Assembly: GCA_031392945.1 (NCBI GenBank)
Contig: JANMVT010000158.1
Location: forward strand, 1 to 43,102
Reading direction: 5' to 3'
From: JANYCG01 sp031392945
Lineage (GTDB): Bacteria; Pseudomonadota; Gammaproteobacteria; Burkholderiales; Burkholderiaceae_C
DNA: 43,102 bases
The position numbers and the translations under genes are program-made. This document shows positions 24,970-33,182 of this stretch, piece by piece (within the stretch, counting starts at the first letter, position 1; each line of letters starts with the position of its first letter). Below the pieces are notes generated by a model. It had not been told where the DNA came from and did no database searches. It was given only the letters and a program-made list of their open reading frames with translations.

Positions 24970-25722
24970 TCAGCCGTCGAGTTCCGGGTAGCGCCTGAAA
25001 ATCCCGTCTTCATTGAACGGGATGCGCCTTTCGCTGCGCAAATACGCCGACACCTTGGCGTGTTGTGCGACGCGGTCGTGCAAGGCAAGCACCAGGGGCG
25101 TCTTTTTCAGCGCCCGCGCGCTCGCCTTGGGGAAGGCATATCGCAGGCCTTGCACCAATTGGAACAGCGACAGGTCGGCGTAACTCAGGCGCGCACCCAC
25201 CAGATGCCTGTCACCCTTGGGGTTGCGCGCGAGGATCGCCTGTAGCCAGTCCAGAAATTTGGGGATGCGCCCGCTGCGGAATTCTTTGGCGGCAACGCGC
25301 GCCCCGGCTTTCTGGTCTTCGTAATAGAGGTTGCCGGCCAGCGGGTGGTGCGTGTCATGTGCTTCCTTCACCGCATCCGCAATGGTGAGCTGGATCTGAT
25401 GCGTCCACAACCGGTCGGCCTCGCTGGCCCCCACCAGCTTGAGGCGCGGGCCCAGGTAAAGCAGGATGGCGGCAGTCTGGGCGACAACCAGCTTGCCATG
25501 CACCAGCACCGGGCAGGCAAACGGTGGGCGAGCGACGGACTCATCTTGCAACAGCTGGAGCAACGCCGGCAGGCCTTGCGCGCCGCCCTTTGGATCTGCG
25601 CTGTCACCCCGCGCAACATCCAGATACGGCGCACCGGCCGCCTCCAGCGCCAGCCGGACAAATTCGCCGCGACCCTGGATGCCGGGCCAGTAGTGAAGTT
25701 GGTAAGGCGTTGGCTTGGGCAT
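24970..25722 (-). CDS. Glutathione S-transferase family protein
   Basis: 250 residues from the ATG at 25722. The N-terminal thioredoxin-like half reads YQLHYWPGIQGRGEFVRLAL with CPVLVHGKLVVAQTAAILLYLG (the cis-Pro and Ser/Thr glutathione-site region, here QTAAIL), followed by an alpha-helical C-terminal half containing LSYADLSLFQLVQGL. Such proteins conjugate or isomerise catabolic intermediates. It is last in a minus-strand series from 30383. An in-frame extension upstream runs into the broken TIM-barrel gene and is not part of the protein. Confidence 0.88.
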   Translation of the reverse strand: MPKPTPYQLHYWPGIQGRGEFVRLALEAAGAPYLDVARGDSADPKGGAQGLPALLQLLQDESVARPPFACPVLVHGKLVVAQTAAILLYLGPRLKLVGASEADRLWTHQIQLTIADAVKEAHDTHHPLAGNLYYEDQKAGARVAAKEFRSGRIPKFLDWLQAILARNPKGDRHLVGARLSYADLSLFQLVQGLRYAFPKASARALKKTPLVLALHDRVAQHAKVSAYLRSERRIPFNEDGIFRRYPELDG

Positions 25723-25744
25723 GCCCCAGTTTAAGCGGGTTCGC

Positions 25745-26429
25745 TCAAGGCAAGAGGCCGCGCAGATAATCCAGGCTTTGCGCCAGCGCGGCCTCTTCGT
25801 CCGCGCCACCCGCCATATAGCGAGGGTGCAGGTAGTCGATCTCCACCGCCAGCAGACCCGTGTAATCCTGCGCGCGCAATACATCGAGGATGGCGGGGAT
25901 TTCCACCAGGCCATCACCCAAGGGCACGCTGGGCCAGAAAGCGAAGGTGCGCGGGTCGCCGCGCTGGGCGGTGATGTCTTTGATATGGGTGGCGCGCGTC
26001 CAGGGCGCGAGTTTCTTGGCGACTTCCAGCGGGTGCTGCCTTGTGATCGGGCCAGTGCGCAACGCGGGTGCGCCGCCCACCGGCGCAGATGCGCATGACG
26101 CTGGCGCCCAATTGTTCTGCCATCACGATGTGAGCGCGCAAGTCTTGCGCCGCGCCAGCGTCCGTGCCCGAGCGCAGGCCGTTCGGGTGGCCCCAGGTCC
26201 AGACACGAGACAGGCCGCGCTGGTCGAGCTCGCGGCACAAACGCGCCACGACGCCGGGCTCATCAAACGGCACAAAACACGATTCAAGAGAGACGCCTTG
26301 GACTTTGAAGCCTTGCGCCTTGTCCAGAAAGTCCCAGACGGTGATTCGCCTGCCCGGGTCCGTTTGCAGGCCGTCGTACCACTCGCCAAAGTAGCGGTGG
26401 TAACAATAGGAGTCGATGGCGATTTGCAT
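25745..26429 (-). pseudogene. Sugar-phosphate isomerase/epimerase-like TIM-barrel gene, internal deletion and frameshift
   Basis: The N-terminal 130 residues (MQIAIDSYCYHRYFGEWYDG ... MRICAGGRRTRVAHWPDHK) and the C-terminal 95 residues (PLEVAKKLAPWTRATHIKD ... QSLDYLRGLLP) are both well preserved but lie in different frames. The join is near 26030-26040. The part that should carry the first metal-binding Glu and Asp (an EN.. and a D..N block) is absent, so about 60 residues are missing. The start overlaps the previous stop (TGATG at 26427-26431), showing it once belonged to the operon. Probably inactive; a sequencing error alone would not explain the missing middle. Confidence 0.75.
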
Positions 26430-27601
26430 CAGCGGTCCACATCAAACAGCGCAGCGCCTTTTTTCATCACGCTCCTGGCAATTACGGTGCGGTGGATTTC
26501 GCTGGTGCCGTCGAAGATCCGGTAGATGCGGGCGTCGCGGTAATAACGCTCTATCGGCAGCTCTTTGCAGAAACCCATGCCGCCGAACACCTGCACCGCG
26601 CGGTCCACCACGCGACCCAGCGTTTCGGCGGCATGCACTTTGACCATGGCAATGGGGTCGCGCGCGTCCTGCCCCTGGTCCAGCAGCCAGGCAGCGTGGT
26701 AGACCATCCAGCGCGCGGCGTTGATCTCGATCACGCTGTCGGCCAGCATCTGCTGCACCATCTGGAAGTCTCCAATCCTGGTGTTGAACTGCTTGCGGTC
26801 GTTGGCGTAGTCCACCATCTGCTCCAGCACGTGGCTGGCCTTGCCGACGGCGCGCGCGCCAACCTGGGCCAGGCGCACCACGTTGAGCGCGCCCATGGCG
26901 AGCTTGAAGCCCTGGCCCTCTTCGCCTAACAGCGCAACGGGCTCCAGCGGCACATTGTCAAAAAACAGCTCGACGTGGGGCGTGCCGCGTACGCCCATCA
27001 TCTTCTGGTCGTTGCCCACGGTGAAGCCCGGCAGATTCTTGTCGACCATGAACATGGAAATGGCCTTGTCCCCGGCTGAATGACCCGTTTTTGCAGACAC
27101 CAGAAAGAAGTCGCTCCACACGCCGTCGCTGATAAAGTGTTTGCTGCCGTTCAGAACCCAGCCGGCATCTGTTTTCTTCGCATGGGTCTTGATGCCCTGC
27201 GCGTCCGAGCCGGCGCCGGGTTCGGTGATGGCGATGGCGCAGGTGCGCTGGCCGGTGACAGTGGGTTTGAGCCAGCGCTCGACCTGCGCGCCCTGGCAGA
27301 CCAGCAGCGGCTCGTAGATGTTGCCGAAGGCGCGGCGGATCAAATAGTCACTGGTGTGGCCGAATTGCTCCTCGCACAGGATGCGGTCCACGTTGGACAG
27401 GCCGCCGCCGCCCAGCTCGGCCGGGATATTCAGCGCATACAGGCCCAGCGCCTTTGATTTTTCGTGGACACTTTTGGCGACCGCATCGTCCAGAAAACCC
27501 TTGTCTTCAATGCCATTTTCGAGCGGTTTGAGTTCTTCGGCGATGAAGCGACGCACGGTGTCGATCATCATTTTTTGTTCGTCGTTGAGGGAGAAGTCCA
27601 T
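26429..27601 (-). CDS. Acyl-CoA dehydrogenase
   Basis: 390 residues from the ATG at 27601 (MDFSLNDEQKMMIDTVRRF), following an open but non-homologous upstream extension. Conserved blocks: CAIAITEPGAGSDAQGIKT, GWVLNGSKHFISDGV, LGEEGQGFKLAMG, QVFGGMGFCKELPIERYYRD and, unlike the pair at 14.9-17.3 kb, the canonical C-terminal base loop RIFDGTSEIHR. Likely oxidises a short or medium acyl-CoA. It lies in the minus-strand operon with IclR, Gfo/Idh and TIM-barrel genes; its substrate is unknown. Confidence 0.9.
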   Translation of the reverse strand: MDFSLNDEQKMMIDTVRRFIAEELKPLENGIEDKGFLDDAVAKSVHEKSKALGLYALNIPAELGGGGLSNVDRILCEEQFGHTSDYLIRRAFGNIYEPLLVCQGAQVERWLKPTVTGQRTCAIAITEPGAGSDAQGIKTHAKKTDAGWVLNGSKHFISDGVWSDFFLVSAKTGHSAGDKAISMFMVDKNLPGFTVGNDQKMMGVRGTPHVELFFDNVPLEPVALLGEEGQGFKLAMGALNVVRLAQVGARAVGKASHVLEQMVDYANDRKQFNTRIGDFQMVQQMLADSVIEINAARWMVYHAAWLLDQGQDARDPIAMVKVHAAETLGRVVDRAVQVFGGMGFCKELPIERYYRDARIYRIFDGTSEIHRTVIARSVMKKGAALFDVDR

Positions 27602-27647
27602 GGTGTTTCTCGGCTTGGGTGAAAGGGGGAAATGCCAGATGCTGAAT

Positions 27648-28457
27648 TTAGGGCTCAAGGAAGTTTTTGGCGTTTTCAAGGCACAGCCTGGCCCATTCGG
27701 TCTGGCCGTGTTGTGCCATGCGCTCCAGGTGAACGACTTCGACGCTGACGGGCAGGTCCTGCGGCAGGGCCGCGAAAATGCCCTTGACGTCAATCGTGCC
27801 TTCACCCGCCAGCAGGCGCTCGCAGCGCGCGGTGTGGATCATGGCTTCGGTGCTGAAATTCAATCCGGCCTGGGCATCGCATATCTGCGCGTAGTGCAGC
27901 AGTTCGCGCGGGATGGCGCGGATATCGTCCAAGGTGGTGGTCGAGCGGCCCACGTGCAGGGCATCGACCAGAATGCCGGCGTTGGCCGGTTTGCCTGCTG
28001 CCTTGATCACGCCCAGCGCAGTGTTGGCATCCTTCACAGCCGTCCAGGGCATGAACTCCAGGTCGGCGGTCAGGCCAAAGGGCAGCATCAGTTCACACAG
28101 GCGAGCGTAGCTCTCACTCAGGCGCGCCGGGTTGGTGTCGTCACCAGCGATGAGCACGGCTTTGGCTTTCAGCGCGGCACCCGCCTCCAGCAGCGGCAGG
28201 TAAGTGCGCGCATCAAAGCCTTCGTTGATGCGAATGATTTCCAGGTCCAGCAATTCGACACCGGTGTCTTTTTGCACCGCAAGCGTTTCACGCAACACCT
28301 CGGGTTTTCCAATCAGAAACTGCTGCTGCGCACCGGCCATGTTGGGCAGCAGGCGCAGGCCCACCTGGGCGTAACCCAGCTCACTGGCCAGGCGCAGAGC
28401 CTGCGGCGGCGTCAGCGTATAGGAGCTGAGGTAGGCAAGGGAATAGATTCTTGGCAT
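27648..28457 (-). CDS. Sugar-phosphate isomerase/epimerase-like TIM-barrel protein
   Basis: 269 residues, intact xylose-isomerase-like barrel. MPRIYSLAYLSSYTLTPPQA at the N-terminus, GVELLDLEIIRI in the middle, LTADLEFMPWTAV with a candidate metal glutamate and ILVDALHVGRSTTT with Asp and His, and SVEVVHLERM near the C-terminus with the last glutamate. Members isomerise or dehydrate keto-sugars, inosose or dehydroshikimate. Association with Gfo/Idh oxidoreductase and an AroE-like gene suggests a polyol or hydroaromatic substrate. Confidence 0.87.
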   Translation of the reverse strand: MPRIYSLAYLSSYTLTPPQALRLASELGYAQVGLRLLPNMAGAQQQFLIGKPEVLRETLAVQKDTGVELLDLEIIRINEGFDARTYLPLLEAGAALKAKAVLIAGDDTNPARLSESYARLCELMLPFGLTADLEFMPWTAVKDANTALGVIKAAGKPANAGILVDALHVGRSTTTLDDIRAIPRELLHYAQICDAQAGLNFSTEAMIHTARCERLLAGEGTIDVKGIFAALPQDLPVSVEVVHLERMAQHGQTEWARLCLENAKNFLEP

Positions 28458-28487
28458 GGAAATTCATTTGGGGCAGCACCCCACGTT

Positions 28488-29315
28488 TCAGTTGGCGTGG
28501 ATGGGTCGGGCCAGGGTTCGCCGCCCTGCATTGGGCCGGCGTTCATTGAAAAACGGCGATGCGCCACTGGCTGCCGCCATTTGCGCCGCCAACGACATCA
28601 ACTCGTCACCCAGCGCGCGCATTTTCTGTTCAGTGAATCGCACGGTCGGCCCGGCAATGCTGACCACGCCGATAGGTGCCTGGCCGCGCAGGGCGACCGG
28701 TGCGCCCATGGCATTCAGGCCTGCGGTGTAAGTCTCCTGCGTCAGGCTGTAGCCTTGTTTGCGTGCCTGCTTGACGCAGGCCAAAAGGGCTTTCAATGAG
28801 GTGGGCGCGTTGGGGCCAAATTCGCTGCGCGGGCCCAGCCCCTGTTTGGCCACCAGTGCCAGCGCCGCGTCGTCGCCCATGGCAGACAGCCAGGCGTGGC
28901 CGCTGGCCGAGCAACTCAAATGCGCATCACTGCCCATGTCGGGGTCATAACGCAAGCCCTGGCGCGAGCCCTGCGCACGGGCCACCCAGGTGAGGCGGTC
29001 ACCATCCACCACCGCCAGCCGCACCAGTTCGCCGGATGTTTCCGCCAATCGGTCCAACAGCGGCTGGGCGATATCCACGATGCCGGTGTTGTTCAGGTAG
29101 GAGAGGCCCATGGTCACCAGTTTGATGGTGAGCACGTAGTCGCCTTGTTCGCGCGCCTGGCGCACATAGCCGCAACGAACCAGATCGGCCAGCAGGCGGT
29201 GCGCGCCGCTGCGGGGGATGTTGAGCTGGTCGGCAATGGCGGCCAGTTCCAGACCATGCCCATGTTGCGACAGCAGCTCCAGAATGCCCAGGGTTCGTTC
29301 AAGTACGCCGCTCAT
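28488..29315 (-). CDS. IclR-family transcriptional regulator
   Basis: 275 residues. N-terminal winged helix (MSGVLERTLGILELL, ELAAIADQLNIPRSGAHRLL, LVRCGYVRQ) and a C-terminal effector domain with LVRLAVVDGDRLTWVARAQG, CSASGHAWLSAMG and MGAPVALRGQAPIGVVSIAG. It lies second in the minus-strand operon, 18 bp after the Gfo/Idh gene. The strong palindrome at 30398-30428, in the divergent promoter upstream of that operon, is a natural candidate for its binding site (inference). Confidence 0.92.
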   Translation of the reverse strand: MSGVLERTLGILELLSQHGHGLELAAIADQLNIPRSGAHRLLADLVRCGYVRQAREQGDYVLTIKLVTMGLSYLNNTGIVDIAQPLLDRLAETSGELVRLAVVDGDRLTWVARAQGSRQGLRYDPDMGSDAHLSCSASGHAWLSAMGDDAALALVAKQGLGPRSEFGPNAPTSLKALLACVKQARKQGYSLTQETYTAGLNAMGAPVALRGQAPIGVVSIAGPTVRFTEQKMRALGDELMSLAAQMAAASGASPFFNERRPNAGRRTLARPIHAN

Positions 29316-29333
29316 GTTGAACCCTTTCTTGAT

Positions 29334-30383
29334 TCAGGCGACTGCAAGGCCGGTGCAATTCACCGCCTGCCCGGTGCGCGCCGCATCCACCACCGCGAAC
29401 AGGGCCTGCATGGTGCGCAAGCCATCCAGCGCGGTGCACAGGGGCTGTTCGCGGCCTTCAATCACGGCCTTGAAATGCTGCAATTGCCGCGTGTAGGCAT
29501 CGCCCTGGTGCACATAGGACTGCGACCGGGTCATCTCGGCGTACCAGCTGCGTTCTCCAGGGTAGTTCCACAACGCCAGATCGGGCAAGGACAGGGAGCC
29601 ATGGGTGCCGCCGATGAAGTGCGACTGCACGTTCTGGCGCGGGTAGACGTCCTGCTCGCCCGCACAGAAATCCCAGCACCAGGGCGAGGCCACGGTGTCC
29701 GACAAGATCACTGTGCCCAAAGCGCCATTGGCAAAACGCAACACCGCCGCTGACGTGTCTTCAACCTCGAAACCCCGCACGGCATTGCTGCTGATGGCCT
29801 GGACCGATTCGATCTCGCCCATGAAGAAGCGCAGCATGTCTATCTCGTGGCTCAGGTTGATCAGGATGGGCCCGCCGCCTTTGAGCTTGCGCCACTGCGC
29901 ATCAAAATAATTGTCGGGCTTGAGAAAGGTGGCCATCACGTTGGCGCTGACCAGACGCCCCAGTTTGCCGGACTGGACGATCTCGCGGGCGCGGGCGTTG
30001 ATGGGGTTGTGGCGGCGGTGGTGGCCTACCAGAACGGCCACGCCGGACCGGGCTTGCGCATCCACCAGTTTTTGCGCTTCGGCCACGGTGTCGGCCACCG
30101 GTTTTTCGACCAGGGCCGCCACGCCGCGCTCCAGGCAGTCCAGCGCCATGGGGATATGCAGTGAATTGGGGGTGGCGATGATGGCGCCCTGGGGCTTGAC
30201 GGCGTCGAGCAGGCTGCGGTGGTCGGCAAACCAGCGAATGCCGAGTTGCCCGGCCAGTGCCTTGCCTGCGTCAGATGGGTCGGCAATGGCGGCCAGCGCC
30301 AGGTTGTCGCTGCGCATGAGGCGGTCAATGTGGGTGCGGCCAATGCCGCCGGCGCCGAACAGGGCAATTTGGGTTTGGGTCAT
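29334..30383 (-). CDS. Gfo/Idh/MocA-family NAD(P) oxidoreductase
   Basis: 349 residues. N-terminal Rossmann motif ALFGAGGIGRTHIDRL, catalytic lysine in LVEKPVADT near residue 94, and the downstream GGGPILINLSHEIDMLRFFMG with the active-site His/Asp pair. Enzymes of this family oxidise polyols, sugars or inositols. It leads the minus-strand operon and is divergent from the AroE-like gene; together with the TIM-barrel genes this resembles inositol- or keto-acid-sugar-type catabolic sets. Substrate unknown. Confidence 0.9.
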   Translation of the reverse strand: MTQTQIALFGAGGIGRTHIDRLMRSDNLALAAIADPSDAGKALAGQLGIRWFADHRSLLDAVKPQGAIIATPNSLHIPMALDCLERGVAALVEKPVADTVAEAQKLVDAQARSGVAVLVGHHRRHNPINARAREIVQSGKLGRLVSANVMATFLKPDNYFDAQWRKLKGGGPILINLSHEIDMLRFFMGEIESVQAISSNAVRGFEVEDTSAAVLRFANGALGTVILSDTVASPWCWDFCAGEQDVYPRQNVQSHFIGGTHGSLSLPDLALWNYPGERSWYAEMTRSQSYVHQGDAYTRQLQHFKAVIEGREQPLCTALDGLRTMQALFAVVDAARTGQAVNCTGLAVA

Positions 30384-30397
30384 GGTGGTATTAAAAA

Positions 30398-30443
30398 GGA
30401 ATTTAATTCAATAGTTGAATGATATTCCATTTTTTGATACGAT
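30398..30443. promoter_or_regulatory. Palindromic operator overlapping a divergent promoter
   Basis: GGAATTTAATTCAA (30398-30411), TAG, TTGAATGATATTCC (30415-30428) form an inverted repeat matching at 12 of 14 positions. The right arm begins with TTGAAT, a possible -35 with TACGAT (30438-30443) 17 bp downstream as -10 for the plus-strand operon. A regulator bound here would cover the -35 and also block the minus-strand promoter. IclR proteins bind palindromes of this size, and an IclR gene is second in the minus-strand operon. Confidence 0.55.
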
Positions 30444-30502
30444 GCGGCAAGTTTTTTCGAAAACGCCGACGCCTTCAGCAGGATCCCACTCCCAACAAAA
30501 CC

Positions 30503-31297
30503 ATGTCAGAACTCTTGAGCGGCTCCACCCGCGTCCACTTCATCGTGGGCGACCCGATTGCCCAGGTCAAATCACCCTACGGCGTGACGCAGGACTTCGC
30601 TGCACGCGGCCACAACGCCATGGTCATGCCGGCCCACGTCGCGCCCGCCGCACTGGCGCCCTGGCTGGCCGGTGTGTCGCTGGCGCAAAACGTGGATGGC
30701 ATCATCATCACCGTGCCGCACAAGTTCGCCAGTTTTGATTTGTGCACTACCACGTCGGAACGCGGCGCCTTCCTCAAAGCGGTCAACACCTTGCGCCGCA
30801 ACGCGGATGGCAGCTGGCACGGCGACATGTTTGACGGCCTGGGTTTCGTCGCCGCCCTGCGCAGCAAAGGCTGCCAACTTGAAGGTAAAAGAGCCTTGCT
30901 GGCGGGCGCGGGCGGCGCTGGCTCGGCCATAGCCCATGCGCTGGTGCGGGCCGGCGCAAGCACCCTCGCCATCCACGATGAAGACACCATCCGCCGCACC
31001 ACGCTGGTGGACCGGCTGGCTGGCTTGAAGTTATGCCCGGTATCACATGGCAGCGCCGACCCGAGCGGGTTTGATATCGTGGTCAATGCCACACCCGCAG
31101 GCATGAAAGCAAGCGACCCTTTTCCGCTCAACGTCGCCCAATTGACCGCCAGCATGTTTGTCGGCTGCGTAATTACCGCCCCCGACATCACGCCGCTGAT
31201 TGCCTCCGCGCGTGCCAAAGGCTGCGCTACCGTGACAGGCACTGACATGTTCAACCAGGTGCGCAGCCTGATGGTCGATTTTTTGCTCGGGGTTTGA
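30503..31297 (+). CDS. Shikimate-dehydrogenase (AroE) family protein with altered substrate motif
   Basis: 264 residues from the ATG at 30503. AroE features: the VPHK lysine (Lys74), AVNTLRRNADG, the aspartate of GDMFDGLGF (Asp111), NADP loop LLAGAGGAGSA (about 133-142) and VNATPAGM. The substrate motif usually written SxSP is QVKSP (residues 21-25): the first serine, which contacts the shikimate carboxylate, is Val22. This indicates a catabolic paralogue with altered specificity (quinate-like or another hydroaromatic), not the biosynthetic enzyme. The TGA is directly followed by the ATG of the flavoprotein. Confidence 0.85.
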   Translation: MSELLSGSTRVHFIVGDPIAQVKSPYGVTQDFAARGHNAMVMPAHVAPAALAPWLAGVSLAQNVDGIIITVPHKFASFDLCTTTSERGAFLKAVNTLRRNADGSWHGDMFDGLGFVAALRSKGCQLEGKRALLAGAGGAGSAIAHALVRAGASTLAIHDEDTIRRTTLVDRLAGLKLCPVSHGSADPSGFDIVVNATPAGMKASDPFPLNVAQLTASMFVGCVITAPDITPLIASARAKGCATVTGTDMFNQVRSLMVDFLLGV

Positions 31298-33055
31298 ATG
31301 CAAGTCATCCACAACCTTAACGACATTCCTGAAGCTGGCCGCTACGACGTAGTCGTGATCGGCGCTGGTGGCGCCGGCATGGCCGCCTCCCTGTTTGCCG
31401 CCATCGACGGGGCCAAGGTGCTGCTGGTCGAACACACCGAATTTGTCGGCGGCACAACAGCGATATCGGCCGGCACCACCTGGATTCCCGGCACCCACCA
31501 CTCAGGCACCGTGAACCCGACCGACACACTGACAGACGCCGCACGTTACCTGACCAATGCCATTGGCGAGCGCACGCCCGCAGAGCTGCGCCAGGCCTTT
31601 CTGGACAACGGCCCCATCGCCGTTAAAAAAATCGAGGTTCATTCCGAGGTCAAGTTCCGCCCCTGCCCCAAACACCCGGACTACATCTCGGCCTTAAGCG
31701 GCTCCACACTCAATGGCCGGGCGCTGGAGCCCCTGCCATTTGACGGCCGTCTGCTCGGCCATCTGTTCAAGCTGATCCGCCCGCCGATCCCTGAGTTCAC
31801 CGTGCTGGGCGGCATGATGGTGGACCGCACTGACATCAATCACCTGCTGGGCCTGACGACATCGGTGGCGTCTGTCAAACACACCGTCAAGCTGCTGTTG
31901 CGCCATGGCATGGACCGCCTGAGCCATCCGCGTGGGACGCGTCTGGTGATGGGCAATGCCCTGGTGGGGCGTTTGCTGTATTCCCTGTCTCAACGCGGCA
32001 ATGTCTCGCTGGCTTTGAACACTTCAGTGGAAACCATCACGCAAGGCGCAGGCGCCTCAAAGCCAGTCGAAGCTGTCACGCTGCTGCAAGACGGGCAGCG
32101 CCGCACGGTGCAGGTCAATGGTGGTGTCATCCTGGCCAGCGGCGGCTTCAACCGCCATCCGGCTTTGCGCCAGGCCATGCTGCCCGGCGTGGACACGGCC
32201 TGGTGCCCCGCAGCACCCGGCCATACCGGCGCCGCGCAGGACCTGGCGCGCGGTCTGGGGGGGCACTACGGCAGTGGTGGCGCCACCGACGCGTTCTGGG
32301 CACCGGTGTCCATCCGCCCACGCGCGGACGGCAGCCAGGCCGTGTTCCCGCACTTCGTGATGGACCGCGCCAAGCCCGGCATGATCACCGTCAACCGGGC
32401 GGGCGAACGCTTCGTGAACGAGAGCACCTCATACCACCTATTTGCCCTGGCCATGCAGCAGGCCAACAAGATCACGCCGGCCATCCCTGCCTACCTGATT
32501 TGTGATGCAGAGGCCTTGCGCAAGTACGGGTTGGGCATGGTGCGCCCCGGTGCGAAATCAGGCGATAGAGCGCTGGCGCCTTTTTTGGCGGATGCTTATT
32601 TGACCCAGGCCAACACACTTGCCGAACTGGCGCAAAAGCTGGGCATTGATGCAGTTGGCTTGCAGGCCAGTGTGAGCAAGTTCAACACCTTTGCAGAAAC
32701 TGGCGACGACCCGGATTTCCACCGAGGCGTTACCGCTTACCAGCAGAATATTGGCGACCCGTCCTGGCCCGGCAAAAACCCCAATCTGGGTGCCTTGACA
32801 AAAGCGCCCTACTACGCCCTGCGCTTGTACCCCGGCGACATTGGCGCATCCACGGGCCTCGCCACCGATGCAGATGCGCGCGTGCTGGGACAAGACGACC
32901 AGCCCATGGCCGGCCTGTACGCCGTGGGCAACGACATGCACTCCATCATGGGCGGGGTTTACGCCGCGCCTGGCATCACCATTGGTCCTGGGCTGGTGTT
33001 TGCCTATCTGGCCGCTCGGCATGCCTATCGGCTGGCCACTGACAGAGCCGCATAG
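31298..33055 (+). CDS. FAD-dependent dehydrogenase, KstD / fumarate-reductase-like
   Basis: 585 residues, homologous to but clearly different from the protein at 21123. VVVIGAGGAGMAASLFAA near residue 18 binds FAD; VEHTEFVGGTTAISAGTTW follows; NRAGERFVNESTSYHLF is near 367; and the C-terminal block is SIMGGVYAAPGITIGPGLVF, with the tyrosine but not the exact PGAG of KstD. It is coupled to the AroE-like gene (TGAATG). Possible chemistry is desaturation of a ring ketone made by that dehydrogenase, i.e. aromatisation of a hydroaromatic; this is inference from context. Confidence 0.86.
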   Translation: MQVIHNLNDIPEAGRYDVVVIGAGGAGMAASLFAAIDGAKVLLVEHTEFVGGTTAISAGTTWIPGTHHSGTVNPTDTLTDAARYLTNAIGERTPAELRQAFLDNGPIAVKKIEVHSEVKFRPCPKHPDYISALSGSTLNGRALEPLPFDGRLLGHLFKLIRPPIPEFTVLGGMMVDRTDINHLLGLTTSVASVKHTVKLLLRHGMDRLSHPRGTRLVMGNALVGRLLYSLSQRGNVSLALNTSVETITQGAGASKPVEAVTLLQDGQRRTVQVNGGVILASGGFNRHPALRQAMLPGVDTAWCPAAPGHTGAAQDLARGLGGHYGSGGATDAFWAPVSIRPRADGSQAVFPHFVMDRAKPGMITVNRAGERFVNESTSYHLFALAMQQANKITPAIPAYLICDAEALRKYGLGMVRPGAKSGDRALAPFLADAYLTQANTLAELAQKLGIDAVGLQASVSKFNTFAETGDDPDFHRGVTAYQQNIGDPSWPGKNPNLGALTKAPYYALRLYPGDIGASTGLATDADARVLGQDDQPMAGLYAVGNDMHSIMGGVYAAPGITIGPGLVFAYLAARHAYRLATDRAA

Positions 33056-33182
33056 CCGATTCTTGCCCCACGGAGAATCTGGCGCTCAATTCGTCAACAC
33101 TCCACCTTCTGCTGAACATCACAAGAGGTAAAGTTCAATCCTCGTTGATCGATTCACCTGCTTTCATTTCACAGGACATTTC

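Noticed and set aside
24970..26238. One 422-residue protein fusing a TIM-barrel C-terminus with the GST
   Set aside because: The upstream part is the broken TIM-barrel gene read out of frame; the GST has its own ATG at 25722 with a normal N-terminus.
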